A DNA stretch of 64,000 nucleotides from Amycolatopsis alba DSM 44262 (GCF_000384215.1 NZ_KB913032.1:4543665-4607664); one strand, 5' to 3'. Positions 1 to 9,982 are shown, numbered from the stretch's first letter. Translations and numbers: made by a program. Notes: generated by a model not told the origin, from the sequence alone.

Positions 1-1
1 C

Positions 2-199
2 GGCAACCCCGGCACCAGTCTGCCGGGCACCACGACTCCCACACCGACTCCGCCGACTTCGACGAAGACGAGCGAGCCTCCGCCGCCCACGACGTCGACG
101 ACACCGCCGGCCTCGGGCAACGACCCCGGTGGCTCGCGTAACGAGCCGTCGCCGGGAGCCGGAGCGCAGGCGCCCGCCGCCGCGGTCCAGACGCCGTAG
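2..199 (+). CDS. C-terminal end of a Pro/Thr/Ser-rich protein, probable anti-sigma-D factor (RsdA-like)
   Basis: Only the last 65 residues are in the window. They are made almost entirely of Pro, Thr, Ser, Gly and Ala, as in an extracytoplasmic linker or tail, and end with a TAG at 197-199. No domain can be seen. The assignment is positional: in mycobacteria and relatives the order is sigD, rsdA, DUF5319 gene, guaB, guaB3, and the next three genes here match that order. RsdA-type anti-sigma factors are single-span membrane proteins with Pro/Thr-rich C-terminal parts. Any other secreted or membrane protein with such a tail would look the same. Confidence 0.55.
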   Translation, partial: GNPGTSLPGTTTPTPTPPTSTKTSEPPPPTTSTTPPASGNDPGGSRNEPSPGAGAQAPAAAVQTP

Positions 200-213
200 C
201 ACCCCAGAACGCC

Positions 214-249
214 GGAAGGGCCTGGTGAGATCTCTCACCAGGCCCTTCC
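214..249. terminator. Bidirectional intrinsic terminator between convergent genes
   Basis: A perfect 16-bp inverted repeat (arms 214-229 and 234-249, loop ATCT) sits between the partial gene ending at 199 and the convergent DUF5319 gene ending at 277. It is the only strong hairpin between the two stops and can serve both strands. The T tract is weak. Confidence 0.8.
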
Positions 250-252
250 GTT

Positions 253-278
253 TCGACTTTCGCGGGCTAATCGCGATC
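253..278 (+). repeat. Copy of the dispersed 26-bp intergenic repeat (family A)
   Basis: Exact consensus copy with core CGCGGGCTAATCGCGAT. It lies just after the terminator hairpin and runs into the stop codon of the DUF5319 gene (277-279), overlapping it by 2 nt. Confidence 0.9.
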
Positions 279-663
279 AGTAGGCGCTCTCGTTGGCCGT
301 CACACCGTCCGCGAAGCCGCGGCAGTAGTCCCAGCTCACATAGTCACCGGGGTTCGGATCGAACGCGGGCTCGTGCGGCCGCATGCGGCCGTCGGCGAGC
401 AGCTGCTCGAGACTGGCGCGCAGCAGATGCCAGTCGTGGTAGTGGGGTTCGTCGCATTCACCGCAGTCGACCACGATCCCGCGCACTCCTCGCGGTTCGA
501 GAAGCGCCTGATAGACGGCGAGATCGGAGAGGTCGGCCAGCAACTCGGTGCGCTCTTCGTCGCTGATCGGCTCGTCGAGCCGGTCAGCGTCGTCGATGAA
601 CGCGCGGGCCGGGTCGTCCGGGTCATCCGCGAACGGGTCTGGGGGCAACGCATCTTGCGGCAC
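277..663 (-). CDS. DUF5319 family protein
   Basis: This 128-residue acidic protein has no signal peptide or membrane segment. It matches the small actinobacterial DUF5319 family (equivalent to Rv3412) in length and place, just upstream of and divergent from guaB. Visible features are an N-terminal Asp/Pro-rich stretch, a conserved-looking VVDCGECDEPHYHDWHLL block (around residues 65-82) with two Cys and several His that could bind metal, and a C-terminal DYVSWDYCRGFADG stretch. Function is unknown. It is convergent with the partial gene to its left and ends inside a dispersed repeat. The start ATG at 663 is taken as given; the divergent guaB promoter region lies beyond it. Confidence 0.85.
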   Translation of the reverse strand: MPQDALPPDPFADDPDDPARAFIDDADRLDEPISDEERTELLADLSDLAVYQALLEPRGVRGIVVDCGECDEPHYHDWHLLRASLEQLLADGRMRPHEPAFDPNPGDYVSWDYCRGFADGVTANESAY

Positions 664-780
664 GCCTGCACGCTACCGGGCGCCCACCCGGACCGGGCGG
701 CCGCCCGGCCCGGATATCATGAGGGGCAGGCCCCCGCCGTGTTGTCACAAGCCACGGCGGCTCTCATTAGTCACCGCTAG

Positions 781-2310
<1,530 letters not shown>

Positions 2311-2332
2311 TCCGCCCTTTAGGACACTTACG

Positions 2333-2394
2333 CATCCGGTTCCGTTCTCGGGAGACTTGGTCCGCTGATCAAGTCTCCTGGGAGGAACCGGATG
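2333..2394 (+). promoter_or_regulatory. Nested hairpin covering the ribosome-binding site and start codon of the DUF3574 gene
   Basis: CATCCGGTTCC at 2333-2343 is a perfect 11-bp complement of 2384-2394, which holds the end of the ribosome-binding site and the ATG. Inside it a second 9-bp stem pairs 2351-2359 with 2370-2378 around a 10-nt loop. The GGGAGG site (2380-2385) lies partly between the two stems. The inner hairpin could also act as the guaB terminator. Translational control is inferred from pairing only. Confidence 0.6.
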
Positions 2395-2874
2395 TCTTTT
2401 TCGTCCATGTCACGGCGTACCGCGCTCGCCGTCGCCGTCGCCGCCGCCGCGGCCCTTGGGCTCGGGGGCGGGGTGGTGGCTTCGGCCGTCCCCAGCGCTT
2501 CCGCCGCGCCTCCGGTCGTCGAGGCCGCCGGTCTCCAGGCGTCGCCGGGTGAGCTGTGGAAGCGCACCGAGCTGTACTTCGGCACGACGAAGCCAGACGG
2601 CGGGGAGCTGACCGACGCCGAGTTCACCGCCTTCACCGACAAGGTCGTCACGCCGAGGTTCCCGGACGGGTTCACCGAGCTGACCGGGCGCGGCCAGTGG
2701 CGCGGTTCGGGCGGGGTGATCTCGCGGGAGAAGTCGAAGGTGATCGTCGTCGTGTACCCGTTCAGCGACCGCGACGCGAACCGCGAGATCGAAGAGATCC
2801 GGACCGCCTACAAGACGGCCTTCAAGCAGGAATCCGTCCTCCGGACCGACTCGGTGGAGAAGGTCTCTTTCTGA
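2392..2874 (+). CDS. Secreted DUF3574 domain protein
   Basis: This 160-residue protein starts with a Ser-Arg-Arg signal (SMSRRTALAVAVAAAAALG) of Tat-like character, followed by an Ala/Pro spacer, so export is expected. The mature part, from about residue 50, holds the compact DUF3574 fold: ELYFGTTKPDGG, then a VVTPRFPDGFTELTGRGQWR segment and an IVVVYPF strand. No Cys, no lipobox and no known activity. The start ATG at 2392 has GGGAGG 7 nt upstream, inside an unusual hairpin. It sits between guaB and guaB3, an insertion compared with mycobacteria. Confidence 0.85.
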   Translation: MSFSSMSRRTALAVAVAAAAALGLGGGVVASAVPSASAAPPVVEAAGLQASPGELWKRTELYFGTTKPDGGELTDAEFTAFTDKVVTPRFPDGFTELTGRGQWRGSGGVISREKSKVIVVVYPFSDRDANREIEEIRTAYKTAFKQESVLRTDSVEKVSF

Positions 2875-2902
2875 CCCACCTGCCCCACCCGCCCCACCTG
2901 TG

Positions 2903-2925
2903 CGACTTTAGCCCGCTAATCGCGA
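2903..2925 (+). repeat. Variant copy (family B) of the dispersed intergenic repeat
   Basis: Same outer flanks as the main repeat, but the centre reads TTTAGCCCGCTAA, so the middle is itself a small palindrome (TTAGC-CC-GCTAA). It lies 28 nt after the DUF3574 stop, upstream of guaB3. Confidence 0.8.
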
Positions 2926-3045
2926 AACGGGTGGGGCGAGCGGGGCTGGTGTGACTTCGGGCCCGGTTCGGGAGCCCCGTCGCAGGTCACCCACGCGGCC
3001 TAGCGACAATGGGGTGTAACGGTCGTCGGTGAGAAGGGACTTGAC

Positions 3046-4179
3046 GTGCGGGATCTGGTCGAGATCGGCATGGGCCGCACCGCGCGGCGGGCGTATGACC
3101 TCGATGACGTGGAGATCGTGCCGTCGCGGCGCACCAGGTCGTCTTCGGTCGTGTCCACCGCGTGGCAGATCGACGCGTACCGCTTCGAGTTGCCGCTGGT
3201 CACGCACCCCACCGACGCGATCGTGTCGCCGGGAACCGCGGTGGCCGTCGGCGAGCTCGGCGGGCTGGGAGTCCTGAACGCGGAAGGGCTCTGGGCCCGG
3301 CACCCGAACGTCGAGGAGGCGATCTTCCGCCTCGTCCGGGCCGCCGAAGACACGGAGGACCCGACTGCGATCGTGCGTGAGCTGCAGGAACTGCACTCCG
3401 CCCCGATCCGGCTGGACCTGCTGACCGAGGCGATCAAGACCGTCCGCGAGTCCGGGGTCACCGTGGCCGCGCGGGTCAGCCCTCAGCACGCCGCCGAGCT
3501 CACGCCGGACCTGCTGGCGGCGGGTGTCGAGATCCTCGTCGTGCAGGGCACGATCATCTCCGCCGAGCACGTCCAGCGCGACGCCGAGCCGCTGGACCTG
3601 AAGGACTTCATCGGGCGCCTCGACGTCCCGGTGATCGCGGGCGGCGTCAGCGACTACCGCACCGCGATGCACCTGATGCGCACCGGCGCGGCCGGCGTCA
3701 TCGTCGGGCACGGTGCCAGCCGTGGCGTGACGAGCACCGACAGCGTGCTCGGGATCGGGACGCCGATGGCGACCGCGATCGTCGACGCCGCGGCCGCGCG
3801 CCGTGACTACCTCGACGAGACCGGCGGCCGGTACGTGCACGTGCTCGCCGACGGCGGGATGAGCGTGTCCGGCGACATCGCCAAGGCCATCGCCTGCGGT
3901 GCTGACGCCGTCATGCTGGGCGCGCCGCTGGCGGCCGCCTCCGAGGCGCCGGGGCAGGGGCTCTACTGGACGTCGGCGGCCGCGCACCCGTCGCTGCCGC
4001 GTTCGCGCGTGGCACTGGGCCCGGACTACGCCGTCGACCTCAAGACGCTGCTCTTTGGGCCGTCTGCGGACGCTGAGGGCGTCGTGAACCTCTTCGGCGC
4101 GCTTCGCCGCGCTATGGCGAAGACGGGCTACTCGGACCTGAAGGAGTTCCAGCGGGTCGGCCTGACCGTCCGCCGCTGA
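3046..4179 (+). CDS. guaB3: GuaB3 family IMP dehydrogenase-like protein
   Basis: This 377-residue TIM-barrel protein of the IMPDH/GMP reductase superfamily has no CBS domains, as is usual for GuaB3. The C-terminal part shows [26 protein letters not shown], typical of the flavin-like phosphate-binding end of these barrels, and ends LKEFQRVGLTVRR, like mycobacterial GuaB3. In the loop that carries the catalytic Cys of IMPDH (CTT) this protein reads TST, so the Cys is absent; from memory actinobacterial GuaB3 proteins share this. Its role in purine metabolism is unclear. GTG 3046 is preceded by GAGAAGGGA at 3031-3039. Confidence 0.93.
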   Translation: MRDLVEIGMGRTARRAYDLDDVEIVPSRRTRSSSVVSTAWQIDAYRFELPLVTHPTDAIVSPGTAVAVGELGGLGVLNAEGLWARHPNVEEAIFRLVRAAEDTEDPTAIVRELQELHSAPIRLDLLTEAIKTVRESGVTVAARVSPQHAAELTPDLLAAGVEILVVQGTIISAEHVQRDAEPLDLKDFIGRLDVPVIAGGVSDYRTAMHLMRTGAAGVIVGHGASRGVTSTDSVLGIGTPMATAIVDAAAARRDYLDETGGRYVHVLADGGMSVSGDIAKAIACGADAVMLGAPLAAASEAPGQGLYWTSAAAHPSLPRSRVALGPDYAVDLKTLLFGPSADAEGVVNLFGALRRAMAKTGYSDLKEFQRVGLTVRR

Positions 4180-4190
4180 CGCTCGCTTCC

Positions 4191-4232
4191 CGGCCCGGAT
4201 CGCGTTTAGCCCGCTAAACGCGATCCGGGCCG
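4191..4232. terminator. Perfect 20-bp stem hairpin with a repeat core, terminator after guaB3
   Basis: Arms 4191-4210 and 4213-4232 are perfectly complementary with a two-base CC centre, and a CTTTGCG stretch follows. The centre is the TTTAGCCCGCTAAA form of the dispersed repeat. It lies 12 nt after the guaB3 stop, between guaB3 and the convergent PrsW gene. Confidence 0.75.
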
Positions 4233-4274
4233 CTTTGCGTTCACGTGTCCCAGCAGCCCCACGCGCCCCTTCAG

Positions 4275-4301
4275 TTTCGCGTTTAGCCCGCTAAAGTCGC
4301 G
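4275..4301 (-). repeat. Variant copy of the dispersed intergenic repeat
   Basis: Contains the TTTAGCCCGCTAAAG core with one flank changed. It lies 12 nt beyond the stop of the PrsW-like gene. Confidence 0.75.
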
Positions 4302-4312
4302 CGGAGCGGTCC

Positions 4313-5434
4313 CTAGCCGAGTCGCGCGACCTCGTCCCGGGCGTGGGCGACCCGGTGCGTTTCCCGGCCGCCTGCCCGGGCGATTTCCCGGGCGAGGTCA
4401 CCCGCCGCTTCGACGCGGTGGCGTGCCCGGCCGCGGCCGCGTACGTGCTTGCGGTAGGCCTGGCGGTCCTTGCGCAGGCCACTGACGGCGTCGAACAGGG
4501 CGGTGTCGATCACCCCGGCGTCGACCTCCGGCCCGAGCAGGTCACGTATCCAGCCGCGTTCCACGCGGGCGGCCCGGCGCAGCACGGCGAACAACGTGAC
4601 GAGCTCGATCACCGCGATCACGAACGGCAGCGCCACGGCCAGCGGCCCGCCGCCGCCGATGCCACCCATGTCGTCCCACGCGAAGTGGAACACCATGGCC
4701 GCCAGCATGCTCGACACGCCCAGTGCGACGCGGCGTTCGCGGCCCAGTATCCACATCAGCCCGGCGCAGAAGATGGCGCTGAACAGCGCGTGCGACACGA
4801 TCCCGGAGGCGCCGCGCGCGGCGAACACCTGCAGCGAGGTGGTGAACTGGTCGGCGCCGAAACTCTGGGCCGCGCCGTTGTACACATAGAGCACGTCCTC
4901 GAAGACCTGGAAGCCGAGGCCGATGAACGCACCGATGATGAACCCGTCGTAGGCACTGCGGATCAGCTGCGGCGCGAGCCCGATCAGCAGGACGAGGCCG
5001 AGCGCCTTGCCCCATTCCTCGGTGATCGGGGCGGTGAGCCCGGCGGCCCAGTTCCCGGCGAAAGCGGTGCCGCCCAGTTTCGACCAGATCTCCAGCAGCG
5101 CGGTGTTGGCGGGGAGCGCGATCCAGAACGGGGCCGCGACACCGCCCCAGGCGAATCCCGCCGCGAGCAGCCCTGCCGGTTGGGACGTGTAGCGGTTCTG
5201 CTGTCGTAGCAGCATCAGCCACGGCACGAGGTAGAGCCCGAACAGCAGGATGCCTCCGGCCAGCGCCGGGGTGTAGTAGCCCGTGGAGCCGAAGTACCGC
5301 ACGATCGTCAGCGCACCCCCGCCCAGGCCGAGCAGGTAGACCCAGAAGGCCAGGTTGTGCCGCTGGAGGAAACGGAAGGGGGTTCCCCAGCCGGACTCTT
5401 CGATCGCGGTCAGCTGCGCCGCCTTGCCGCTCAT
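4313..5434 (-). CDS. PrsW family intramembrane metalloprotease
   Basis: This 373-residue polytopic membrane protein has about eight hydrophobic segments in residues 25-285 and a basic cytoplasmic tail. The family motifs are visible: APITEEWGKALG with the EExxK signature, GFIIGAFIGLGFQVFEDVLY, and VSHALFSAIFCAGL with the His of the third motif. In Bacillus, PrsW cuts an anti-sigma factor in the membrane; the substrate here is unknown. Its ATG overlaps the stop of the upstream membrane-protein gene (ATGA at 5431-5434), so the two form a translationally coupled pair. The Arg-rich tail of about 55 residues is unlikely to be part of the protease fold. Confidence 0.88.
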   Translation of the reverse strand: MSGKAAQLTAIEESGWGTPFRFLQRHNLAFWVYLLGLGGGALTIVRYFGSTGYYTPALAGGILLFGLYLVPWLMLLRQQNRYTSQPAGLLAAGFAWGGVAAPFWIALPANTALLEIWSKLGGTAFAGNWAAGLTAPITEEWGKALGLVLLIGLAPQLIRSAYDGFIIGAFIGLGFQVFEDVLYVYNGAAQSFGADQFTTSLQVFAARGASGIVSHALFSAIFCAGLMWILGRERRVALGVSSMLAAMVFHFAWDDMGGIGGGGPLAVALPFVIAVIELVTLFAVLRRAARVERGWIRDLLGPEVDAGVIDTALFDAVSGLRKDRQAYRKHVRGRGRARHRVEAAGDLAREIARAGGRETHRVAHARDEVARLG

Positions 5435-6072
5435 CGGTTCGCCCCGGGAGTGATGCTGCGCAGGAGCGACGTCACGTCGTCGCGGTAGTGCTCGAACTGG
5501 TCGGGTGCGGTGCGCACCCGGACGAGCAACGCCGGCGCGGTTTCGGCGGCCTGACCGGGGCCAGGCACCTTGAACGCGACGTCGAGTGCGTCGCCGCCCG
5601 GTCCGGTGCCTGCTTGCGCGACCCCGGTCAGCCCGGCGGCGGTCGTGACCGTGCCTCGCTCGCCGTCGACGCCGGGCGTGTTCCCTTCCGCCCGTTCGAC
5701 CTGGTCGAGGAACGCTTCCGCCGATCCGGTGTACCCGGTGCCGCGGAATTCGATCGACGCGCCGCCCGCGGCGATCGTGATCTGCAGGCTCGCCGGGTTC
5801 GCCGGAGCGCCGGATCCGGTGAGGGTCCCGCTCTCCAGCTGCCAGCCCACCGGCGGGACGGCCGTCGCCCCGGCGCCGAGATCCAGTACGTCACCGGCCC
5901 GGATCTCGTTGCGCCACGGGATCGAGGCGTTCAGTGCGGGGAGCCCGTAGATCAGCACCAGAGCGATGCCGAGCGCGATCAGCGCGGGCTTGAAAGTCCG
6001 CCGATCGAGTCCCAGGAGCCGGTGTTCGACCGGAACCCAGTCTTCCGGCGGCTGTCGCGTGCTGGTGCTCAC
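5431..6072 (-). CDS. Single-span membrane protein, cotranscribed with PrsW
   Basis: A protein of about 213 residues with a short cytosolic N-terminus, one membrane helix (PALIALGIALVLIYGLPAL, about residues 29-47) and an outer domain of about 165 residues. The outer part has no Cys and no motif I recognise. The GTG at 6072 is chosen because GAGGAGAGG ends 9 nt before it; a longer reading from 6105 would bury that site in the coding sequence. The stop overlaps the PrsW start, so the protein may be a partner or substrate of the protease. That is context only. Confidence 0.7.
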   Translation of the reverse strand: MSTSTRQPPEDWVPVEHRLLGLDRRTFKPALIALGIALVLIYGLPALNASIPWRNEIRAGDVLDLGAGATAVPPVGWQLESGTLTGSGAPANPASLQITIAAGGASIEFRGTGYTGSAEAFLDQVERAEGNTPGVDGERGTVTTAAGLTGVAQAGTGPGGDALDVAFKVPGPGQAAETAPALLVRVRTAPDQFEHYRDDVTSLLRSITPGANR

Positions 6073-6147
6073 CCGACTGTTCCTCTCCTCGGTAAACTCG
6101 TCCACGGAACTGTAAGCAGGTTCCGGCTTTTCCGCGTTTCCAGTCGG

Positions 6148-6702
6148 TCAGGCCCCGGCCGCCTGAGCCGCTCGTTCGATCTCCGTCCGCCGGGCTTCCC
6201 AGAAGGCCGCGTCCTCGCCAGGGGCGTCGACGGTGCCGTCGAGCTGCTCTCGCAGGATGTCGGCGTGCCCGGCGTGCCGGTTGGTCTCGGTGAGGATGTG
6301 GACCAGGACGTTGAACAGCTTCACGTCGGGACGCGGCCACCAGGGCACGTGCCCCGGTGAGTCGACGTCGAGAGCGGCGATGGTCGCGTCGGAGTGCTCC
6401 CAGACGCGCCGGTAGAAGCCGGTGATCTCCTCGCGGCTTTCGTGCTCGGTCGCCCACAGGTCGGTCCCGCGCTCGGGGACAGTCTCGGGGAACGGCCGGT
6501 CGAAGACCTCGCCGAAGTACCGGGCCTCCCACGTCGCCAGGTGCTTGACCAGGCCGAGCAGGTTGGTACCGGTCGAGGTCAGCGGACGACGGATGTCGTA
6601 CTCGGACAGCCCGTCGAGCTTCGCCAGCATCGTTTCGCGGATTTCTCGCAGGTCACTGTGCAGGTATTCCTTCGCGAAGTCATCGATCACGAGTCCGAGC
6701 AT
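6148..6702 (-). CDS. DinB / DUF664 family protein (mycothiol-dependent transferase-like)
   Basis: A 184-residue protein of the DinB four-helix superfamily. The DUF664 hallmarks are LGLVKHLATWEARYFGEVF around residues 50-68 with a metal-type His, and NVLVHILTETNRHAGHADILREQLDG near residue 140 with the His pair. Members in mycothiol-producing actinobacteria are metal-dependent transferases acting on thiol adducts; the substrate here is unknown. It is divergent from choD, with a short shared upstream region. Confidence 0.85.
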   Translation of the reverse strand: MLGLVIDDFAKEYLHSDLREIRETMLAKLDGLSEYDIRRPLTSTGTNLLGLVKHLATWEARYFGEVFDRPFPETVPERGTDLWATEHESREEITGFYRRVWEHSDATIAALDVDSPGHVPWWPRPDVKLFNVLVHILTETNRHAGHADILREQLDGTVDAPGEDAAFWEARRTEIERAAQAAGA

Positions 6703-6779
6703 GCACCATCCGAGTGGAAGGTAACCGGCGAGTAACTTACCTCTGGTCAGAAGGGGTGGCCGGGGTTACAGTCGAGGGT

Positions 6780-8486
6780 GTGACTGCCAGTAACACCACC
6801 ACTGAAGACGACTTCGACTACGACGTGATCGTCGTCGGTTCCGGGTTCGGCGGCAGTGTCGCTGCCCTCCGCCTGACCGAGAAGGGCTACCGCGTCGCCG
6901 TCATCGAAGCGGGCCGCCGCTTCGCCGACGACGAGTTCGCGAGGACGTCCTGGGACCTTCGCCGCTACGTCTGGGCGCCGCAAGTCGGCTGCTTCGGCAT
7001 CCAGCGCATCCACATGCTCAAGGACGTCATGGTGCTCGCCGGCGCGGGCGTCGGCGGCGGCTCGCTGGTCTACGCGAACACGCTGTACCGCCCGCTGAAG
7101 CCGTTCTACGTCGACCCGCAGTGGTCCCACATCACCGACTGGGAGTCCGAGCTCGGCCCGCATTACGACCAGGCCAGCCGCATGCTGGGCGTCGTCACCA
7201 ACCCCAGCGTCACACCGTCGGACGTCGTGATGAAGGGCGTCGCGGCGGACATGGGCGTCGCCGATTCGTATCACCCGACGCCGGTCGGCGTGTACTTCGG
7301 CAAGCCGGGGGAGCGCGCCGAGGACCCGTACTTCGGCGGAGCGGGCCCCGCGCGCACCGGCTGCACCGAATGCGGCGCCTGTATGACCGGCTGCCGCGTC
7401 GGAGCCAAGAACACCCTGGTCAAGAACTACCTCTACCTCGCGGAGAAGGACGGAGCGCAGGTCATCCCGCTCACCACCGTGAGCGCGATCAGCCCGCTGA
7501 AGTCGGGTGGGTACGAAGTGAGCGTCAAGAAGACTGGGACCACTTCGCGCAAGTTCCGGCACAAGCTCACCGCCGCGCAGGTGGTGCTGGCCGCTGGCAC
7601 GTGGGGGACGCAGAACCTGCTCCACAGCATGCGCGACACCGCCAAGCTGCCGAAGCTTTCGCCGCGCCTCGGCGAACTGACCCGCACCAACTCCGAGGCC
7701 ATCATCGGCGCCGCCCGCACCTCGGTCGACGAGGGGCGGAACTTCAGCCGCGGCGTCGCGATCACGTCGTCGATCCACCCCGACGACAACACGCACATCG
7801 AGCCCGTCCGCTACGGCAAGGGCAGCAACGCGATGAGCCTGCTCCAGACCATCGCCACCGAGGGCGATTCGGCGGTCCCGCGCTGGCGCCAGGCCGTGAA
7901 CTTCATGCTCAAACACCCGGTCCAGACGGTGAAGCTGCTCAACGGCTACCGCTGGAGCGAGCGCACGGTGATCCTGCTGGTGATGCAGAGCCTCGACAAC
8001 TCCATCACCACCTACACCAAGCCCGGCCTCTTCGGCCGCCGCAAGTACACCTCCAAACAAGGCCACGGCGAGCCGAATCCCAGCTTCATTCCCGCCGGAC
8101 ACGAAGCCAACCTCCGCACCGCCGAACGCATCGGAGGAATGGCGGGCGGCACCTGGGGCGAGATCTTCGACATCCCGCTGACGGCGCACTTCATCGGCGG
8201 CGCCCCGATCGGCACGGCGGCCGACAACGGCGTGATCGACCCGTATCACCGGGTGTTCAACTACCCCAGTTTGTCCATTGTGGATGGTTCGGCGATCACG
8301 GCCAACCTCGGCGTGAACCCCTCGCTGACCATCACCGCGCAGGCCGAGCGGGCGTTCTCGCTGTGGCCCAACAAGGGCGAAAAGGACAATCGGCCCTCGC
8401 AGGACTCGCCATACGCGCGGGTCGAGCCGATCGCGCCGAAGAACCCGTCCGTTCCGGCCGACGCACCGGCGGCACTTCGGCGCTAG
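6780..8486 (+). CDS. choD: GMC-family FAD oxidoreductase, cholesterol oxidase-like (ChoD)
   Basis: About 568 residues. A Rossmann FAD-binding motif VIVVGSGFGGSVAALRL lies near the N-terminus, GAGVGGGSLVYAN follows near residue 90, and the C-terminal GMC signature HFIGGAPIGTAADNGVID with NPSLTITAQAER closes the FAD site. A four-Cys block, CTECGACMTGC, lies near residue 205, as in the Rv3409c group. Despite the name, the true substrate of this clade is uncertain. GTG 6780 is chosen because family members start shortly before the Rossmann motif. In-frame ATG 6714 and GTG 6756 are possible; none has a clear ribosome site. Position after guaB/guaB3 matches mycobacteria. Confidence 0.88.
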   Translation: MTASNTTTEDDFDYDVIVVGSGFGGSVAALRLTEKGYRVAVIEAGRRFADDEFARTSWDLRRYVWAPQVGCFGIQRIHMLKDVMVLAGAGVGGGSLVYANTLYRPLKPFYVDPQWSHITDWESELGPHYDQASRMLGVVTNPSVTPSDVVMKGVAADMGVADSYHPTPVGVYFGKPGERAEDPYFGGAGPARTGCTECGACMTGCRVGAKNTLVKNYLYLAEKDGAQVIPLTTVSAISPLKSGGYEVSVKKTGTTSRKFRHKLTAAQVVLAAGTWGTQNLLHSMRDTAKLPKLSPRLGELTRTNSEAIIGAARTSVDEGRNFSRGVAITSSIHPDDNTHIEPVRYGKGSNAMSLLQTIATEGDSAVPRWRQAVNFMLKHPVQTVKLLNGYRWSERTVILLVMQSLDNSITTYTKPGLFGRRKYTSKQGHGEPNPSFIPAGHEANLRTAERIGGMAGGTWGEIFDIPLTAHFIGGAPIGTAADNGVIDPYHRVFNYPSLSIVDGSAITANLGVNPSLTITAQAERAFSLWPNKGEKDNRPSQDSPYARVEPIAPKNPSVPADAPAALRR

Positions 8487-8496
8487 GTTGGGAGTC

Positions 8497-9216
8497 GTGA
8501 CAGCCGCCGAACGCGCCCACGTCCTGATCCGACGAGTCCGTGCCTTGCACGAGGAATGGGCGCGGGTGGTGCGCGCGCTCGACGAGGACGCCGTGCGTGC
8601 CCCCAGCGCCTTGCCCGGCTGGACGAGAGCGCATCTGCTTTCGCACGTCGCGCGCAACGCCGACGGCCTCGGCAACCTGTTGACCTGGGCCAAGACCGGC
8701 GTCGAGACGCCGATGTACGCCACGGCCACGGCTCGCGACGAGGGTATCGAGGCCGGAGCCGACCGCTCCGCCGCGGCGATCATCGCCGACGTCGTGGATT
8801 CCGGCGAGCGGTTCACGGACCTGGCCGCGTCCCTGCCGGACGAGGCGTGGACCGGTGAGGCTCGTGATCGGCTGGGCAATAAGCTGACCGGTGAAGGTGT
8901 GCTGGGCAAGCGGCTGTCCGAAGCTTCGATTCATCTCGTGGACCTGGACTTCGGCTACGACTTCGCCCGTGTCGCCGCTCTCCTCGGAAGCGAATTCGAA
9001 GTGGTCGTGAGCAGCGCGATCGCGTCGTACGGTGACGGGCTTCCCGCTGTTCTCCTGGTCGCCGCCGCCGACGGGACCCGGCACGAGTGGCGGATGGGCA
9101 CCGGTGACGCGGTCAAGGTGGTCGGCTCACCCGGCGATGTCCTTGCCTGGATCACCGGCCGCGGTGACGGATCCACTTTGGACGGCGAGGCGCCGCCGCT
9201 GCCGCACTGGCTCTAA
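8497..9216 (+). CDS. Maleylpyruvate isomerase family mycothiol-dependent enzyme
   Basis: A protein of about 239 residues with an N-terminal DinB-like helical domain (LPGWTRAHLLSHVARNADGLGNLL with the His metal ligands, and SEASIHLVDLDFGYDF) and a C-terminal SCP-like domain from about residue 155. Relatives isomerise maleylpyruvate or conjugate substrates using mycothiol with a bound metal ion. The GTG at 8497 gives the usual N-terminus; TTG 8488 is an alternative. It begins 10 nt after choD, so it is probably cotranscribed with it. Confidence 0.88.
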   Translation: MTAAERAHVLIRRVRALHEEWARVVRALDEDAVRAPSALPGWTRAHLLSHVARNADGLGNLLTWAKTGVETPMYATATARDEGIEAGADRSAAAIIADVVDSGERFTDLAASLPDEAWTGEARDRLGNKLTGEGVLGKRLSEASIHLVDLDFGYDFARVAALLGSEFEVVVSSAIASYGDGLPAVLLVAAADGTRHEWRMGTGDAVKVVGSPGDVLAWITGRGDGSTLDGEAPPLPHWL

Positions 9217-9274
9217 GAAATCCGTAAGCCTTCGGGGGCTTTCCCCGCGCGGCCGCCGATGCTGTCCTTGACCG

Positions 9275-9982
9275 ATGGACTACGACTTCAGCGGTCTCAA
9301 GGCCCTGTTCGTGAACTGCACCCTCAAGAGATCCCCGGAGAAGAGCAATACCGACGGCCTCATCGGGATCAGCCGCGACATCATGGTCAAGCACGGCGTC
9401 GAGGTCTCCGTGCTCCGCGCTGCGGATCACGACATCGCGACCGGCGTCTGGCCCGACATGACCGAGCACGGCGCCGCCTCCGACGCGTGGCCGGAGCTGT
9501 ACCGGCAGGTGATGGACGCGCAGATCCTCGTGCTCTGCGGGCCCATTTGGCTGGGCGACAACAGTTCGGTGATGAAACGCGTCATCGAACGGCTTTACGC
9601 CTGCTCGTCGCTGCTGAACGCCGCCGGCCAGTACGCCTATTACGGTCGTGTCGGCGGTTGCCTGATCACCGGGAACGAGGACGGGATCAAGCACTGCGCG
9701 ATGAACGTGCTCTACAGCCTTCAGCATCTGGGCTACACCATCCCGCCCCAGGCGGACGCCGGGTGGATCGGGGAGGCGGGGCCAGGTCCGTCCTATCTGG
9801 ACGCCGGTTCCGGCGGACCGGAGAACGATTTCACCAACCGGAACACCACGTTCATGACCTGGAACCTGCTGCATCTGGCCTCGATGCTGCATCGTGCGGG
9901 TGGCGTTCCCGCGCACGGGAACCAGCGCTCGGAGTGGGACGCGGGCTGCCGCTTCGACTTCGAAAACCCCGAATACCGCTGA
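9275..9982 (+). CDS. Flavodoxin-like NAD(P)H-dependent oxidoreductase
   Basis: 235 residues with a flavodoxin/NADPH-dependent FMN reductase fold: an N-terminal beta strand ALFVNCTLKRSPEKSNTDGL contributes the phosphate loop for FMN, ILVLCGPIWLGDNSSVMKRVIERL is the typical second flavin contact, and GGCLITGNEDG the third. Likely a cytosolic quinone or flavin reductase; the electron acceptor is unknown. It follows the mycothiol enzyme by 58 nt and may share its transcript. Confidence 0.85.
   Translation: MDYDFSGLKALFVNCTLKRSPEKSNTDGLIGISRDIMVKHGVEVSVLRAADHDIATGVWPDMTEHGAASDAWPELYRQVMDAQILVLCGPIWLGDNSSVMKRVIERLYACSSLLNAAGQYAYYGRVGGCLITGNEDGIKHCAMNVLYSLQHLGYTIPPQADAGWIGEAGPGPSYLDAGSGGPENDFTNRNTTFMTWNLLHLASMLHRAGGVPAHGNQRSEWDAGCRFDFENPEYR

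Noticed and set aside
253..278. The repeat as a parS site, att site or CRISPR repeat
   Set aside because: No match to the parS consensus, no spacer periodicity, and copies are scattered singly or in inverted pairs.
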